Assembly (NCBI GenBank): GCA_903828595.1
Contig: CAIKMS010000015.1
Coordinates: 181,203 to 245,202, forward strand
DNA length: 64,000 bases
Origin: an uncultured Pseudomonadota bacterium
Lineage (GTDB): Bacteria; Pseudomonadota; Gammaproteobacteria; Steroidobacterales; Steroidobacteraceae
Direction: 5' to 3'
The position numbers and the translations under genes are program-made. Of the stretch, positions 26,088 to 35,421 are shown piece after piece (within the stretch, counting starts at the first letter, position 1; each line of letters opens with the position of its first letter). Under the pieces are notes generated by a model. It did no database searches. It was not told the origin of the DNA and saw only the letters and a list, made by a program, of their open reading frames with translations.

Positions 26088-28550
26088 ATGATTCTAGTCA
26101 ACCCTCTTTTGTGGACAGCCACACTATTTCTTGGCATCGGATACCTGGCATACAGCCGGCGTTCGTTGCTGCATTGGGCTACGGTGCTCGCTGTGCTTGA
26201 TGTTCTTGGATTTTATGGCCTAGCGTTGACCCACGGGGTGGCGATAGGAATCTGGGTGATCGTTATTGTCCTGTTGGGGCTTTCGATCAAGCCCTTACGT
26301 CGACGCCTGCTATCGGCGCCATTTTTGACCACGTATCGGCGAATGCTTCCCACCATGTCTGATACTGAGCGCGAGGCCCTAGAGGCCGGCACCGTTTGGT
26401 GGGATGGCGAACTATTCAGCGGCCAGCCTCAATGGAACCAATTGCTGAAGGCCAAAGCCCCAGCCTTAACTGCTGAAGAGCAGGCTTTTATCGACGGCCC
26501 TTGTGAAGAGCTTTGTCGTCTCAGCGATGACTGGGATATTACCCACCAGCGCGGCGACCTGCCGCCCAACGTCTGGCAATACCTTAAAGACGCCGGTTTT
26601 TTTGCGATGATCATTCCCAAAGATTACGGCGGCTTGGGGTTCTCTGCCTATGCACATTCTTGCGTGCTGGCTAAAGTGGCCAGCCGCAGTGGGACGGTGT
26701 CCTCCACCATTGCGGTGCCGAACTCTTTAGGACCGGCGGAACTCTTACTGCATTACGGAACGAACGAGCAAAAAACCTACTACTTGCCTCGTTTAGCAAG
26801 CGGTGAGGAAATTCCCTGTTTCGCCCTGACTGGGCCCCGGGCGGGTTCGGACGCCTCCTCGCTTCCTGATACTGGCGTCATTTGTAGAGGCACTTACGCC
26901 GGCAACGACGTGATTGGCATTCGCCTCAATTTTGATAAACGCTATATTACGCTGGCTCCCATCGCCACCGTGATCGGTCTGACCTTTAGACTCTACGATC
27001 CCGAAAAACTCATGGGCGAGAAAGTTGATGTCGGGATTACCTGTGCTCTGATTCCAAGAAATACGCCAGGCGTGAGCATTGGTCGGCGGCACTTCCCACT
27101 CAACATCCCCTTTCAAAATGGTCCCATCCATGGAGTGGATGTATTCGTTCCGTTGAGTTTCATTATTGGCGGGCCCGCGATGGCTGGCCAAGGGTGGAAA
27201 ATGTTGGTCGAGCAGTTGTCTGTAGGACGCTGCATTTCGCTACCGTCTAATGCCACCGGCGGGGCCAAAGCGGCCCTATTTGCAACGGGCGCGTATGCGC
27301 GCATTCGACGTCAATTTAACGCCCCGGTAGGCCGGTTTGAGGGCATCGCCGAGGTTGTGGCCCGAATGGCCGGCTATACCTACATTATGGATGCCGCTCG
27401 CTGCGTCACCGCAGGCGCTATCGATGGGGGAGAACGACCTTCAGTGCCGTCGGCGATGCTGAAATATCATGTTACTGAGCTTGGCCGCTGCGTTGCTAAC
27501 GACGCCATGGACGTGCAAGGGGGCAAGGGGATATGCATCGGCCCGCGTAACTACCTTGCACGTGCCTATCAGGCCGTTCCCGTTACGATAACGGTCGAAG
27601 GCGCGAACATTCTCACTCGAAACTTGATCATTTTTGGTCAGGGAGCTGTGCGCTGCCATCCTTACGTGCTCCGAGAGATGAATGCTGCAAAAAACCCCAA
27701 CGCCCAGCAGGGATTAGTGGAGTTTGACGCCGCCTTGTTCGGCCATATGGGCTTTACCGTCTCTAATGGTATTCGCTCTCTGGTTATGGCCTTAAGCCTA
27801 GCTCGCTTCTCTGCAGTTCCTACTCACAGCCCTACCCGTCGCTTTTATCAGCATGTGACTCGCTTCAGCGCAAGCTTTGCCTTTGCAACGGACGTCGCCA
27901 TGCTTTCGCTCGGTGGGTATCTCAAAAAGAAGGAAAGTCTTTCGGCGCGGCTGGGCGACGTTCTTAGTTATATGTACCTAGCCTCTATGGTCCTTAAGCA
28001 CCACAACGATCAAGGCTCTCCTAAGGAGGATATCCCGTTAGTAGAGTGGTGCTGTCGCATCCTGCTTTATCGAGCGCAGGAGCAGCTACATTTGTTTTTG
28101 AGGAATTTTCCCAATCGAACGTTGGCGTGGCTGATGCGCGCGCTTATTTTTCCACGTGGGCTAACCTACTCCGCGCCCTCGGATCAGCTGACAGCAGAAA
28201 TTGCAGAAAAAATGATCAACGACACGCCGACTCGAGCCAGGGTATGTGGTGGAATTTATACCACCTTAGAAAACGGTAATCCGTTGGGGCTGCTTCATGA
28301 GGCGCTGACTTTATGCGTCAGTGCGGAAATTATTGAGCGTAAGCTGCGAACAGACGGTATCAAGACAGGCCGCGTCACCGCGTTAGATCTGCCCAGTCAA
28401 GTAGCGCAGGCAGAGTCGCTAGGCATTCTTAGTGCCTGCGAAGCCGCGCAACTTCTCGCCTACGATCAGAAGGTCATGGATATCGTACGGGTTGATGATT
28501 TTCATACCAGCGAGCTGGGCACCAAGCCACAGTCATCCGTATTGCATTAG
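26088..28550 (+). CDS. fadE: Acyl-CoA dehydrogenase FadE
   Basis: FadE catalyses the first step of each beta-oxidation cycle, the FAD-dependent desaturation of acyl-CoA. The 820-residue length fits E. coli FadE (814) and not the usual 380-residue enzymes. Two hydrophobic helices occupy about residues 5-65, followed by the dehydrogenase core (DYGGLGFSAYAHS, FALTGPRAGSDASS, GGKGICIGPRNYL) and the large C-terminal FadE-specific extension. The membrane helices would hold it at the inner membrane. It is followed 18 bases later by a histidine phosphatase gene. fadD lies about 7 kb away on the same strand. Confidence 0.95.
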   Translation: MILVNPLLWTATLFLGIGYLAYSRRSLLHWATVLAVLDVLGFYGLALTHGVAIGIWVIVIVLLGLSIKPLRRRLLSAPFLTTYRRMLPTMSDTEREALEAGTVWWDGELFSGQPQWNQLLKAKAPALTAEEQAFIDGPCEELCRLSDDWDITHQRGDLPPNVWQYLKDAGFFAMIIPKDYGGLGFSAYAHSCVLAKVASRSGTVSSTIAVPNSLGPAELLLHYGTNEQKTYYLPRLASGEEIPCFALTGPRAGSDASSLPDTGVICRGTYAGNDVIGIRLNFDKRYITLAPIATVIGLTFRLYDPEKLMGEKVDVGITCALIPRNTPGVSIGRRHFPLNIPFQNGPIHGVDVFVPLSFIIGGPAMAGQGWKMLVEQLSVGRCISLPSNATGGAKAALFATGAYARIRRQFNAPVGRFEGIAEVVARMAGYTYIMDAARCVTAGAIDGGERPSVPSAMLKYHVTELGRCVANDAMDVQGGKGICIGPRNYLARAYQAVPVTITVEGANILTRNLIIFGQGAVRCHPYVLREMNAAKNPNAQQGLVEFDAALFGHMGFTVSNGIRSLVMALSLARFSAVPTHSPTRRFYQHVTRFSASFAFATDVAMLSLGGYLKKKESLSARLGDVLSYMYLASMVLKHHNDQGSPKEDIPLVEWCCRILLYRAQEQLHLFLRNFPNRTLAWLMRALIFPRGLTYSAPSDQLTAEIAEKMINDTPTRARVCGGIYTTLENGNPLGLLHEALTLCVSAEIIERKLRTDGIKTGRVTALDLPSQVAQAESLGILSACEAAQLLAYDQKVMDIVRVDDFHTSELGTKPQSSVLH

Positions 28551-28568
28551 GGACTTGTAGGGAATTCT

Positions 28569-29270
28569 ATGCATAGAGTCTTAATGGTCCGCCACGCGCA
28601 GGCGTCCTTCCATGCCGAAGACTACGACCAATTATCGCCTTTGGGTCTTTCCCAGGCGCAGCATCTAGGAAAATACCTGGCAGCTCAGAAAGTTACGCTG
28701 TCGCGCGTATTGATAGGCCCTCGACAACGTCATGCGCAAACTTGGTCGCATGTCTTTAACTCACTAGTTGATGCTGGACTCAAGCCGCCCGCCGCAAGCA
28801 TCGTGCCGGAACTTGATGAGCATCAAGGCCTCAGCGTGGCTAAAGCTTATCTGGCAACCGATCCCAATCAAGACGCACCGCAGACATTGCCACATATCCC
28901 GGAATCAGCGGCCAATACAGAGGCATCGCTGCACCGATTGCTTGGCATTATCCGAGACTGGTCCCGTGGCCAAATAGCATCCCACGAACACGAGAACTGG
29001 GAGCAATTTCGAGGCCGAGCGCTGCGAGCTTTGGATTTAGTGTGCAAAGCGCCAAACAACGCAACCACCCTGGTCGTAACGTCGGGTGGCACCATATCGG
29101 CAGCAGTGGGCTGGCTGCTCGGTTTGAGTGATGAGGCGGTCATCGACATTCATTCGGTATTGCGAAATGCTTCACTATCGGAAATTCGCGTTAGAGGCCG
29201 GCAACGGAATCTGGTGTCTTTAAACGAAGTGCCGCACCTCAATGAACCTCAGTTACTGACTATTATTTAA
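28569..29270 (+). CDS. Histidine phosphatase superfamily protein (phosphoglycerate mutase-like)
   Basis: The 233-residue protein begins with VLMVRHAQASF, giving the RH phospho-acceptor motif (H9). The first half has the usual LSPLGLSQAQHLG arrangement. In the second half the motif that normally reads S-H-G-G is T-S-G-G (VVTSGGTIS), so the second catalytic histidine is replaced by serine; this form is seen in a subset of the family. It is therefore probably a phosphatase with altered chemistry rather than a glycolytic mutase. It is close behind fadE and may be co-transcribed. The substrate is unknown. Confidence 0.75.
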   Translation: MHRVLMVRHAQASFHAEDYDQLSPLGLSQAQHLGKYLAAQKVTLSRVLIGPRQRHAQTWSHVFNSLVDAGLKPPAASIVPELDEHQGLSVAKAYLATDPNQDAPQTLPHIPESAANTEASLHRLLGIIRDWSRGQIASHEHENWEQFRGRALRALDLVCKAPNNATTLVVTSGGTISAAVGWLLGLSDEAVIDIHSVLRNASLSEIRVRGRQRNLVSLNEVPHLNEPQLLTII

Positions 29271-29327
29271 ACGTCTAGCATCGATTATCTGGCAGTTTTA
29301 AGTTCCGCTGTTGCGCACGAGATACGT

Positions 29328-30038
29328 ATGGATCGCAAGATTATTGAGGAGCGAAAGCTCGTTGAACGCTGGGTTTCTAAGCAATTGACCCCACCCGAGG
29401 AGCGTTATTTTGAGGCGCTCATTCGTAAAGAACCCGCGTTAGTCGAGGCGCTTGGCCTACCTAGTGTACTCAAACGATTGATGCAGCTTTTAGATGACAC
29501 GCAAACAGAATGGAGAGAGCCAAGGCTCGCGTTCTGGCAAACCCTTCCGGTTTTTATGGGTGCATTCGCCTTAGCGGGCGTATTTTTGATTATGACAATT
29601 TTCTTGTACGGGTCGCGCGAGGAGATGCGCCATCAAATGCAATCCGTGCAATCTGCGGCTGAAGTAGGGTTTTTAAATGAGCCTCTGAATACCCAGACCA
29701 TACCGGTTCAAGTGGTGCGCCCAGCCACGGGCAGCGCGAACAGCTACAGCCTTGGCTCGCGTAAATCGCCAATTTTTTCAATACTAAAAATCGATGTTCA
29801 TGAGTACCAAGGCACGCTGTATTCGGCGTCCCTACAACGCGATGACGGTGTTTTCGTGATGCGTATAGACAATGTGCTAAGGGATTCCAATGGCGAGCTT
29901 CATTGGGTAATTAACTCCTCGGTGCTTGCGGCAGGCATTTATGACCTGCAACTGCGTGAGTCAAATTTACACGGAGAAGGAAGCCTGATTGGAGTCGCTA
30001 AGCTGGTGGTATCCAACACCGCTAAGCCGCTAGGCTGA
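29328..30038 (+). CDS. Single-pass membrane protein of unknown function
   Basis: The 236-residue protein is not recognised. The N-terminal 65 residues are charged and helical (ERWVSKQLTPPEERYFEAL), one membrane helix runs from about 71 to 94, and the C-terminal 140 residues would lie in the periplasm and look beta-rich, with a SILKIDVHEYQGTLYSASL stretch. The order (short cytoplasmic helical domain, helix, periplasmic domain) resembles anti-sigma factors, but no sigma factor gene is nearby and no zinc motif is present. The gene overlaps the convergent permease gene by nine bases. Confidence 0.6.
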   Translation: MDRKIIEERKLVERWVSKQLTPPEERYFEALIRKEPALVEALGLPSVLKRLMQLLDDTQTEWREPRLAFWQTLPVFMGAFALAGVFLIMTIFLYGSREEMRHQMQSVQSAAEVGFLNEPLNTQTIPVQVVRPATGSANSYSLGSRKSPIFSILKIDVHEYQGTLYSASLQRDDGVFVMRIDNVLRDSNGELHWVINSSVLAAGIYDLQLRESNLHGEGSLIGVAKLVVSNTAKPLG

Positions 30039-32531
30039 GCGACGTAAAATCACGGACGGCGGCGCAGTGGTCACGGTCCACGTTGCCAGAAGACCTGACA
30101 GGCCAACTAAAACCATGCCACCAAAGATACCATATACCCATACCCAAATATTGAAGTGATACGGTACGTTAAAAAGATCCACAGCCAGAAGATACCCGCA
30201 CAGCGTTGCAATGGCCGCAGCGATAACACCCGCCATAAATCCTAAGGTCACGAACTCGCTAAATACACCCCAGAGTATGAGCTGGCGACTAGCGCCTAAT
30301 GTGCGAAGAATAGCAGCATCAAAACAGCGCTCGGCGCGGCTAGCCTGAATTGCACTTAACATCACGACGATTCCGGATATGACGGTGAACAAGGACACAT
30401 ACTCGATTGCCAGCGTTGCGCGATTGATCACGCCGCGAATTTGGGTCAAAAGAGCATCCACATCAAAAACGGTGATACTAGAAAAGTTCCGCGCCAGCGT
30501 AGCGAGCATGGGTTTTTGTGAGTCAGCCAAATGAATGCTGGTCATGAAACTACCTGTTACACCCTCCAGGCTACCCGGGCTAAATAGCAAAAAGAAATTT
30601 GGGCGAAAGCTGTCCCAGCGGACCTTTCTCACGTTTGCTACCTGTGCTGAAATTCGTTCACCTGCCACATCAACGCCCAACTGGTCGCCGACTTTTAGAT
30701 GTAATTCATCAGCATACTCGGAGGCAACGGAGACCCAATGATGGGGCGCAGGTGTATTTTCCCACCAATGACCGCTCAATATTTGGTTGTCCTCCGGCAA
30801 ACGTGCGGCCCAACTTAAGTTCTGTTCGCGTTCGACAAATGCCTTAGCCCGATCAGTTGGGTAGGAAATCTTATCTACGGCAATACCGTTAATATCAATC
30901 AACCGCGCTCGTACCCACGGGGCGTAACGCGGAGCGTGAACGCCTGTCAAAGTAAATACGTCATTCAGAGCGGCGATTTGCTCTTGCTGAATATTGATCA
31001 AAAAGTAGTTTGGGGTATTCGGTGCCAGGGAGCTTCGCCAGGAATCCAACACATCTGCTCGAACAACAACGAGCAATAACAAGACGGCAAGACCAAGTCC
31101 AAACGCCATAATCTGGGCGACACTTTCTGACTGGCGTCGGGCGAGGGTAGCAAGTCCGTATCGCCAGGCCGTTCCTGCATGGCCACGAAGCTGGCTCGTC
31201 AATCGCACCAAGGTCCAGCCCGCAGCCCAGAGTACGGCACCCGTCAATAGCACGAACTCGGCGGTGTAACGCACCAAACGTGCGTCCTGTAAGAGCACGC
31301 CCAGTATGGCCAGTAGCGCCAAGGCAGCAGCCAAATAAGACAAGGCATAAGATGCTGGTTTTGCGGGGAAGTTTCGCGACAGAACCCGCGCCGGTGGGGT
31401 GTTTCGCAATAAAATAACGGAAGGCAGCGAATAGCCTACAACCATAATGAGCGCCGTCAGAGAGCCTATCCAGACGGGCCGCCAGCTGGGCGAAGGCAAT
31501 ATCGAGGCAATGAGGTCTTGCATCAGCCATACCAAACCGAGTTGGGCGGCATAGCCAAACAGACTGCCCAGGAGGCTACCGCATACGGTGCATAGCAATA
31601 GCTCAGTCAGCGCCACCGTCATCACAAAACCCTGAGTACGACCGAGGCACTTGAGTAACCCAACCGCATCCATGCTGACCAGTGCCCAGCGCCGACTGGC
31701 GATGGCTATGGCTGCTGCGCCCAGTAACAACGTGGCTATGGCGGCGAGACTTAAGAATCTTTGTGCACGATCCATTGAGGAGGCTATTTGCTGACTAGCC
31801 TGGGCGACATCCACGAGTCGCTCGCCGGCAGACCGGTGTCCATTGATCCATTGTTTGAAGTCCGCCACTGCGGTCGGGGTACCCGCAAATAGCTCAGACC
31901 ACGTTGCTCGACTACCAGGTCCGATCAGCCCCGTAGCGGTGAGGTCATCCACGCGCAGGAGAATTGACGGAGCTAAGTCCGTCATTGCGGAACCTTGATC
32001 GGGCCGGTAGTCCAAGACCGCGCTCACCTTAAAAGGAGTAGTACCGACCAACAACCTGTCGCCCACCCCGAGATCCAGCATGGCCAGCAGTCGCGAGTCA
32101 GCCCACAAGGTACCGGGCGCAGGCAGCTCACGGGTTACGTGCGCCGGAGTGAACGGCGCTGTCGAAATACGTAGCGCGCCACGTAAGGGGTAGCCGTCTG
32201 ATACGCCGTGCAGCCAGGCCAGTTGGCCCTTCGAGCGCCCATTTACCACGCTCAAAAAGGCTAAGGTCCGCGCGGTAGCTAATCCGTGGCTTGTTGCCTG
32301 GTTCTGATAAAGCGAGGCCACATCTAAGCGACGTACGGACTCGATGCGTAAGTCGGCTGCTAAAATTTCACCGGCCTGAGCATTCATGGCCGAGCTAATG
32401 CGATCGGTAAAAAACCCGACGGTTGTCAATGCCGTGACGGCAACGACGACGGCAAGCAGCAATAAACTCAGCTCACCGGATCGCAGATCACGAATAAAAG
32501 TCCGTACGCCATACGACAGCGGGCCACTCAT
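30030..32531 (-). CDS. ybbP: ABC transporter permease, YbbP/FtsX-like
   Basis: The 833-residue protein has about ten membrane segments and large extracytoplasmic domains. It has an N-terminal helix near 20-40, a periplasmic domain, a block of membrane helices at about 250-430, a second periplasmic domain, and a C-terminal FtsX-like four-helix block ending GYLLAVDL. This double-FtsX layout is that of YbbP-type permeases, encoded next to YbbA and TesA as here. Such systems do not seem to move a substrate through the membrane but extract or work on periplasmic partners. The true function of YbbAP is not established. The ATG overlaps the ybbA stop by four bases. Confidence 0.85.
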   Translation of the reverse strand: MSGPLSYGVRTFIRDLRSGELSLLLLAVVVAVTALTTVGFFTDRISSAMNAQAGEILAADLRIESVRRLDVASLYQNQATSHGLATARTLAFLSVVNGRSKGQLAWLHGVSDGYPLRGALRISTAPFTPAHVTRELPAPGTLWADSRLLAMLDLGVGDRLLVGTTPFKVSAVLDYRPDQGSAMTDLAPSILLRVDDLTATGLIGPGSRATWSELFAGTPTAVADFKQWINGHRSAGERLVDVAQASQQIASSMDRAQRFLSLAAIATLLLGAAAIAIASRRWALVSMDAVGLLKCLGRTQGFVMTVALTELLLCTVCGSLLGSLFGYAAQLGLVWLMQDLIASILPSPSWRPVWIGSLTALIMVVGYSLPSVILLRNTPPARVLSRNFPAKPASYALSYLAAALALLAILGVLLQDARLVRYTAEFVLLTGAVLWAAGWTLVRLTSQLRGHAGTAWRYGLATLARRQSESVAQIMAFGLGLAVLLLLVVVRADVLDSWRSSLAPNTPNYFLINIQQEQIAALNDVFTLTGVHAPRYAPWVRARLIDINGIAVDKISYPTDRAKAFVEREQNLSWAARLPEDNQILSGHWWENTPAPHHWVSVASEYADELHLKVGDQLGVDVAGERISAQVANVRKVRWDSFRPNFFLLFSPGSLEGVTGSFMTSIHLADSQKPMLATLARNFSSITVFDVDALLTQIRGVINRATLAIEYVSLFTVISGIVVMLSAIQASRAERCFDAAILRTLGASRQLILWGVFSEFVTLGFMAGVIAAAIATLCGYLLAVDLFNVPYHFNIWVWVYGIFGGMVLVGLSGLLATWTVTTAPPSVILRRSA

Positions 32532-33244
32532 GAGATCAGTTGACCCGCACTCAAGGTGAGCCGCCGCGTACAGCGCGCAGCCAGGTCAGACTCATGGGTA
32601 ACCAAAACCAACGTGGTGTGAAGTTCGGCGTTAAGCCTGAATAATAAATCGATAATCCCAAGACCGGTCGCGGCGTCTAGGTTACCCGTGGGCTCGTCTG
32701 CAAAGAGCAGTGCCGGGCGCGTTACGAAGGCTCGCGCAATAGCCACGCGTTGCTGCTCTCCACCGGAGAGCTGCCGTGGATAGTGGCGAAGGCGCGGCGT
32801 CAGGCCCACTTTATCCAGCGCCTCCTCGGCTATAGCGCGAGAATTTTTATCGCCCCGAAGCTCCAGTGGCAAGATCACCTGCTCTAAAGCCGTCAGCGAC
32901 GGCAACAACTGGAAGGACTGAAAGACAAATCCGACCCACTGCGCACGCAGGCGAGCACGACCATCCTCATCATGCGCTGATAAATTCTGCCCCTTAAGGA
33001 TAACGCTACCGCGCGTGGGAATATCCAGTCCCGCGAGCAAGGCCAGTAGTGTAGATTTCCCAGCACCCGAAGGTCCTACGATGGCGACCGACTCCCCGGC
33101 CAGCACGGAAAAGCTCACGTCACTAATAATAGTCAACGGCCCCTCAGGACTGCTAACCTCTTTACAGAGTGAGCGAGCTTCAAGAACAACCCGCGGGTCG
33201 GTATTTAGCGTCAGGGGGGCTTGCTCAGACACCGGTACTTTCAT
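32528..33244 (-). CDS. ybbA: ABC transporter ATP-binding protein YbbA
   Basis: The 238-residue ATPase has Walker [10 protein letters not shown], signature [14 protein letters not shown], Walker [13 protein letters not shown] and switch histidine VTHESD. These match the LolD/MacB/YbbA branch, and the gene order tesA<>ybbA-ybbP is that of E. coli. It is divergent from tesA across a 65-base gap that must contain both promoters. The ATG at 33244 has AGGAAA upstream. About 15 extra N-terminal residues precede the cassette. Confidence 0.9.
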   Translation of the reverse strand: MKVPVSEQAPLTLNTDPRVVLEARSLCKEVSSPEGPLTIISDVSFSVLAGESVAIVGPSGAGKSTLLALLAGLDIPTRGSVILKGQNLSAHDEDGRARLRAQWVGFVFQSFQLLPSLTALEQVILPLELRGDKNSRAIAEEALDKVGLTPRLRHYPRQLSGGEQQRVAIARAFVTRPALLFADEPTGNLDAATGLGIIDLLFRLNAELHTTLVLVTHESDLAARCTRRLTLSAGQLIS

Positions 33245-33309
33245 CCATTTTCCTCATGTTTGCTCGCCTCACTAACGTGCTGCTGCACCCTAGATTATTG
33301 TAGGCCGTT

Positions 33310-33987
33310 ATGCACCGACTTCATCTTCGCGTTCTACCTCGGTTACTGGTGATCCTCACCGCCATGCTCATTATCGTACGCAGCGATGCGTCGACAGCTC
33401 CTGCAGAGCCTAAAACCCTGTTGATTTTAGGCGATAGCTTGAGTGCCGGGTACGGGATCCGTCCGCAGCTTGGCTGGGTTGCCCTACTCACTGGACGATT
33501 ACAGGACAAGGGTTATGGATATCACGTGGTCAATGCGAGCGTCAGTGGAGAAACTACCGCCGGTGGCTTAGCAAGATTACCGCATCTGCTGCAACTGCAT
33601 CACCCTGACGCTGTCCTAGTCGAACTGGGCGGCAATGACGGACTGCGCGGGCTTCCCATTGAGGATATACGGGAAAATCTCGCTAAGATTACTCAGCAAA
33701 CGCTGCGCAGCGGGGCCAAAGTGATCCTGGTCGGCATTCGCGTTCCCGCCAATTATGGCCCCCAATACAGCGAGCAGTTTGCGGGACTTTTTATGGCAAT
33801 CGCCAAAAAAGAACATGTCGCCTGTGTGCCTTTCTTACTCGAAAAGATCGCGCTCACGGACAAGTATTTTCAGGCCGATCAACTACACCCCACTGAAGAT
33901 GCACAACCTCTACTCTTAGATACAGTCTGGCCCGTATTATTTCGAGAGTTACCAGGTTCATCGGCCAACACAGCCACGGCTCACTAA
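33310..33987 (+). CDS. tesA: Multifunctional acyl-CoA thioesterase I / lysophospholipase, arylesterase TesA
   Basis: TesA is a periplasmic SGNH hydrolase that acts on thioesters and lysophospholipids. The 225-residue precursor has a signal peptide (to about residue 28), the GDSLSAGYG motif with nucleophile S43, the block GGNDGLRG supplying glycine and asparagine of the oxyanion hole, and the catalytic D190-x2-H193 in ADQLHP. All four SGNH blocks are present. It is followed after 16 bases by an LplT-like transporter gene, which fits a joint role in lysophospholipid or fatty acid recycling. Confidence 0.93.
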   Translation: MHRLHLRVLPRLLVILTAMLIIVRSDASTAPAEPKTLLILGDSLSAGYGIRPQLGWVALLTGRLQDKGYGYHVVNASVSGETTAGGLARLPHLLQLHHPDAVLVELGGNDGLRGLPIEDIRENLAKITQQTLRSGAKVILVGIRVPANYGPQYSEQFAGLFMAIAKKEHVACVPFLLEKIALTDKYFQADQLHPTEDAQPLLLDTVWPVLFRELPGSSANTATAH

Positions 33988-34003
33988 CAGGGAACCGCCC
34001 AGC

Positions 34004-35320
34004 ATGTCCGCAAATCAATTTCGGCTTCTGAATGAGCGACGATTTTTACCCTTCTTTTTGGCCCAGTCGTTCGGCGCCTTCAACGATAACGTATTAAAAA
34101 GTGGCATCGTCATCATTGTAGCTTTCAATGCCACCGCATTCCCGGGAATGGCTCCTGCTCTGCTCACTCAGATAGCGGGTGGCCTGTTTATTTTGCCGTA
34201 CGTGCTTTTTTCAGGTTTGGCCGGCGAATTAAGTGAACGTTACGAAAAGACGCTGGTCATTCGTGCCGTCAAAGTGGCAGAGATTGGAATCATGGGTATT
34301 GCCTCGGTCGGTTTTTATTGTGGCAGCCTGAAACTTTTGTTGTTGGCCTTGTTTTTGATGGGCGTGCACTCGACTTTTTTTGCACCGGCTAAATATGGGA
34401 TGTTGCCCGTAGTCTTGGCTCATCATGAGCTGGTTGGCGGGAATGCATTGGTAGAAATGGGAACCTTTGTTGCCATTCTTTTAGGTCAATTGTTAGCGGG
34501 TATTTTGGCGGGATTTCATCACATGGGTGTGATGGTCACAGCGTTACTCGGCTTATCGATCGCCGGTCTGTTGGTAAGTTGCGCGATCCCACGCACAAAT
34601 ACCGCTAACCAGCAGCACCGTATTGATTGGAATCCCTTCACCTCAACACTCGCTAACCTGAAGTGTGCTGCGGCAGACAAGGGTGTTTTTTTATCTATTT
34701 TAGGAATTTCATGGTTCTGGTTTTACGGCATCTTGGTACTCGCTCAGGTTCCGATCTACGGCAAGGATGTTCTTGGCGGCAGCGAGTCCGTAGTAACGGG
34801 AATGCTGATCGCTTTTTCGGTCGGCGTTGGCGCCGGCTCATTGCTCTGCGAGTCGTTAGGTAATCACCAGATTGAAATTGGCCTAGTTCCACTCGGCGCT
34901 ATAGGACTCACGCTGTTTGGAGTCGATCTTTACGGCGCTACGCCTGAACACGTACTGGGCATTAACCTGGCAATCGCCGATCTACTGACTCACGTTAGCG
35001 CCTGGCGAATTTATATAGACCTGGCTTTAATTGGCGCGTCAGGTGGCCTTTTTATTGTCCCGCTCTATGCACACATGCAAAGTCGGGCGAAGCCCGGCGA
35101 GATGTCTCGAATCATCGCGGGATCCAGCATCATTAACGCGGTTTTTATGGTGATTGCCTCAGGCTTTGGAGCGATCGCTATCAAATCTGGGTTAAGCGTA
35201 CCGCGACTATTATTAGTCACGGCATTGCTCAACGCGCTGGTTACCGGCGGGCTCTTTTGGGTGGCTCCGGAGTTCACGCAACGCTTTCAGTCGTTGCTAC
35301 GGGCACGACGGACGGTTTAG
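34004..35320 (+). CDS. MFS transporter of the LplT / acyl-ACP-phospholipid acyltransferase-linked type
   Basis: The 438-residue protein has about twelve membrane helices. The N-terminal FFLAQSFGAFNDNVLKSG and the conserved STFFAPAKYGMLP motif place it with LplT lysophospholipid flippases and with the transporter half of fused LplT-acyltransferase-ligase proteins. LplT imports lysophosphatidylethanolamine across the inner membrane for re-acylation. Here the gene stands alone between tesA and fadD, without the PlsC-like acyltransferase domain of E. coli Aas. A general MFS role cannot be excluded, but the motif match is good. Confidence 0.75.
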   Translation: MSANQFRLLNERRFLPFFLAQSFGAFNDNVLKSGIVIIVAFNATAFPGMAPALLTQIAGGLFILPYVLFSGLAGELSERYEKTLVIRAVKVAEIGIMGIASVGFYCGSLKLLLLALFLMGVHSTFFAPAKYGMLPVVLAHHELVGGNALVEMGTFVAILLGQLLAGILAGFHHMGVMVTALLGLSIAGLLVSCAIPRTNTANQQHRIDWNPFTSTLANLKCAAADKGVFLSILGISWFWFYGILVLAQVPIYGKDVLGGSESVVTGMLIAFSVGVGAGSLLCESLGNHQIEIGLVPLGAIGLTLFGVDLYGATPEHVLGINLAIADLLTHVSAWRIYIDLALIGASGGLFIVPLYAHMQSRAKPGEMSRIIAGSSIINAVFMVIASGFGAIAIKSGLSVPRLLLVTALLNALVTGGLFWVAPEFTQRFQSLLRARRTV

Positions 35321-35382
35321 TACTTGCGCTGGCCGCTTAGCCTCGATAGCGTGTAGTTGTACCGTTCGCATTGGCTTTGGCG

Positions 35383-35400
35383 GCAGCGCTGACGCGCTGC
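35383..35400 (+). other. Stem-loop in the fadD leader
   Basis: A perfect 7-bp stem (GCAGCGC and GCGCTGC) with loop TGAC lies 21 bases before the fadD GTG and just before its AAGGA ribosome-binding site. There is no T tract, so it is not an intrinsic terminator for the transporter gene. It could affect fadD translation or mRNA stability. The surrounding 101-base gap shows no other clear element. Confidence 0.35.
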
Positions 35401-35421
35401 ACAATTTAAGGATTATTAGCT

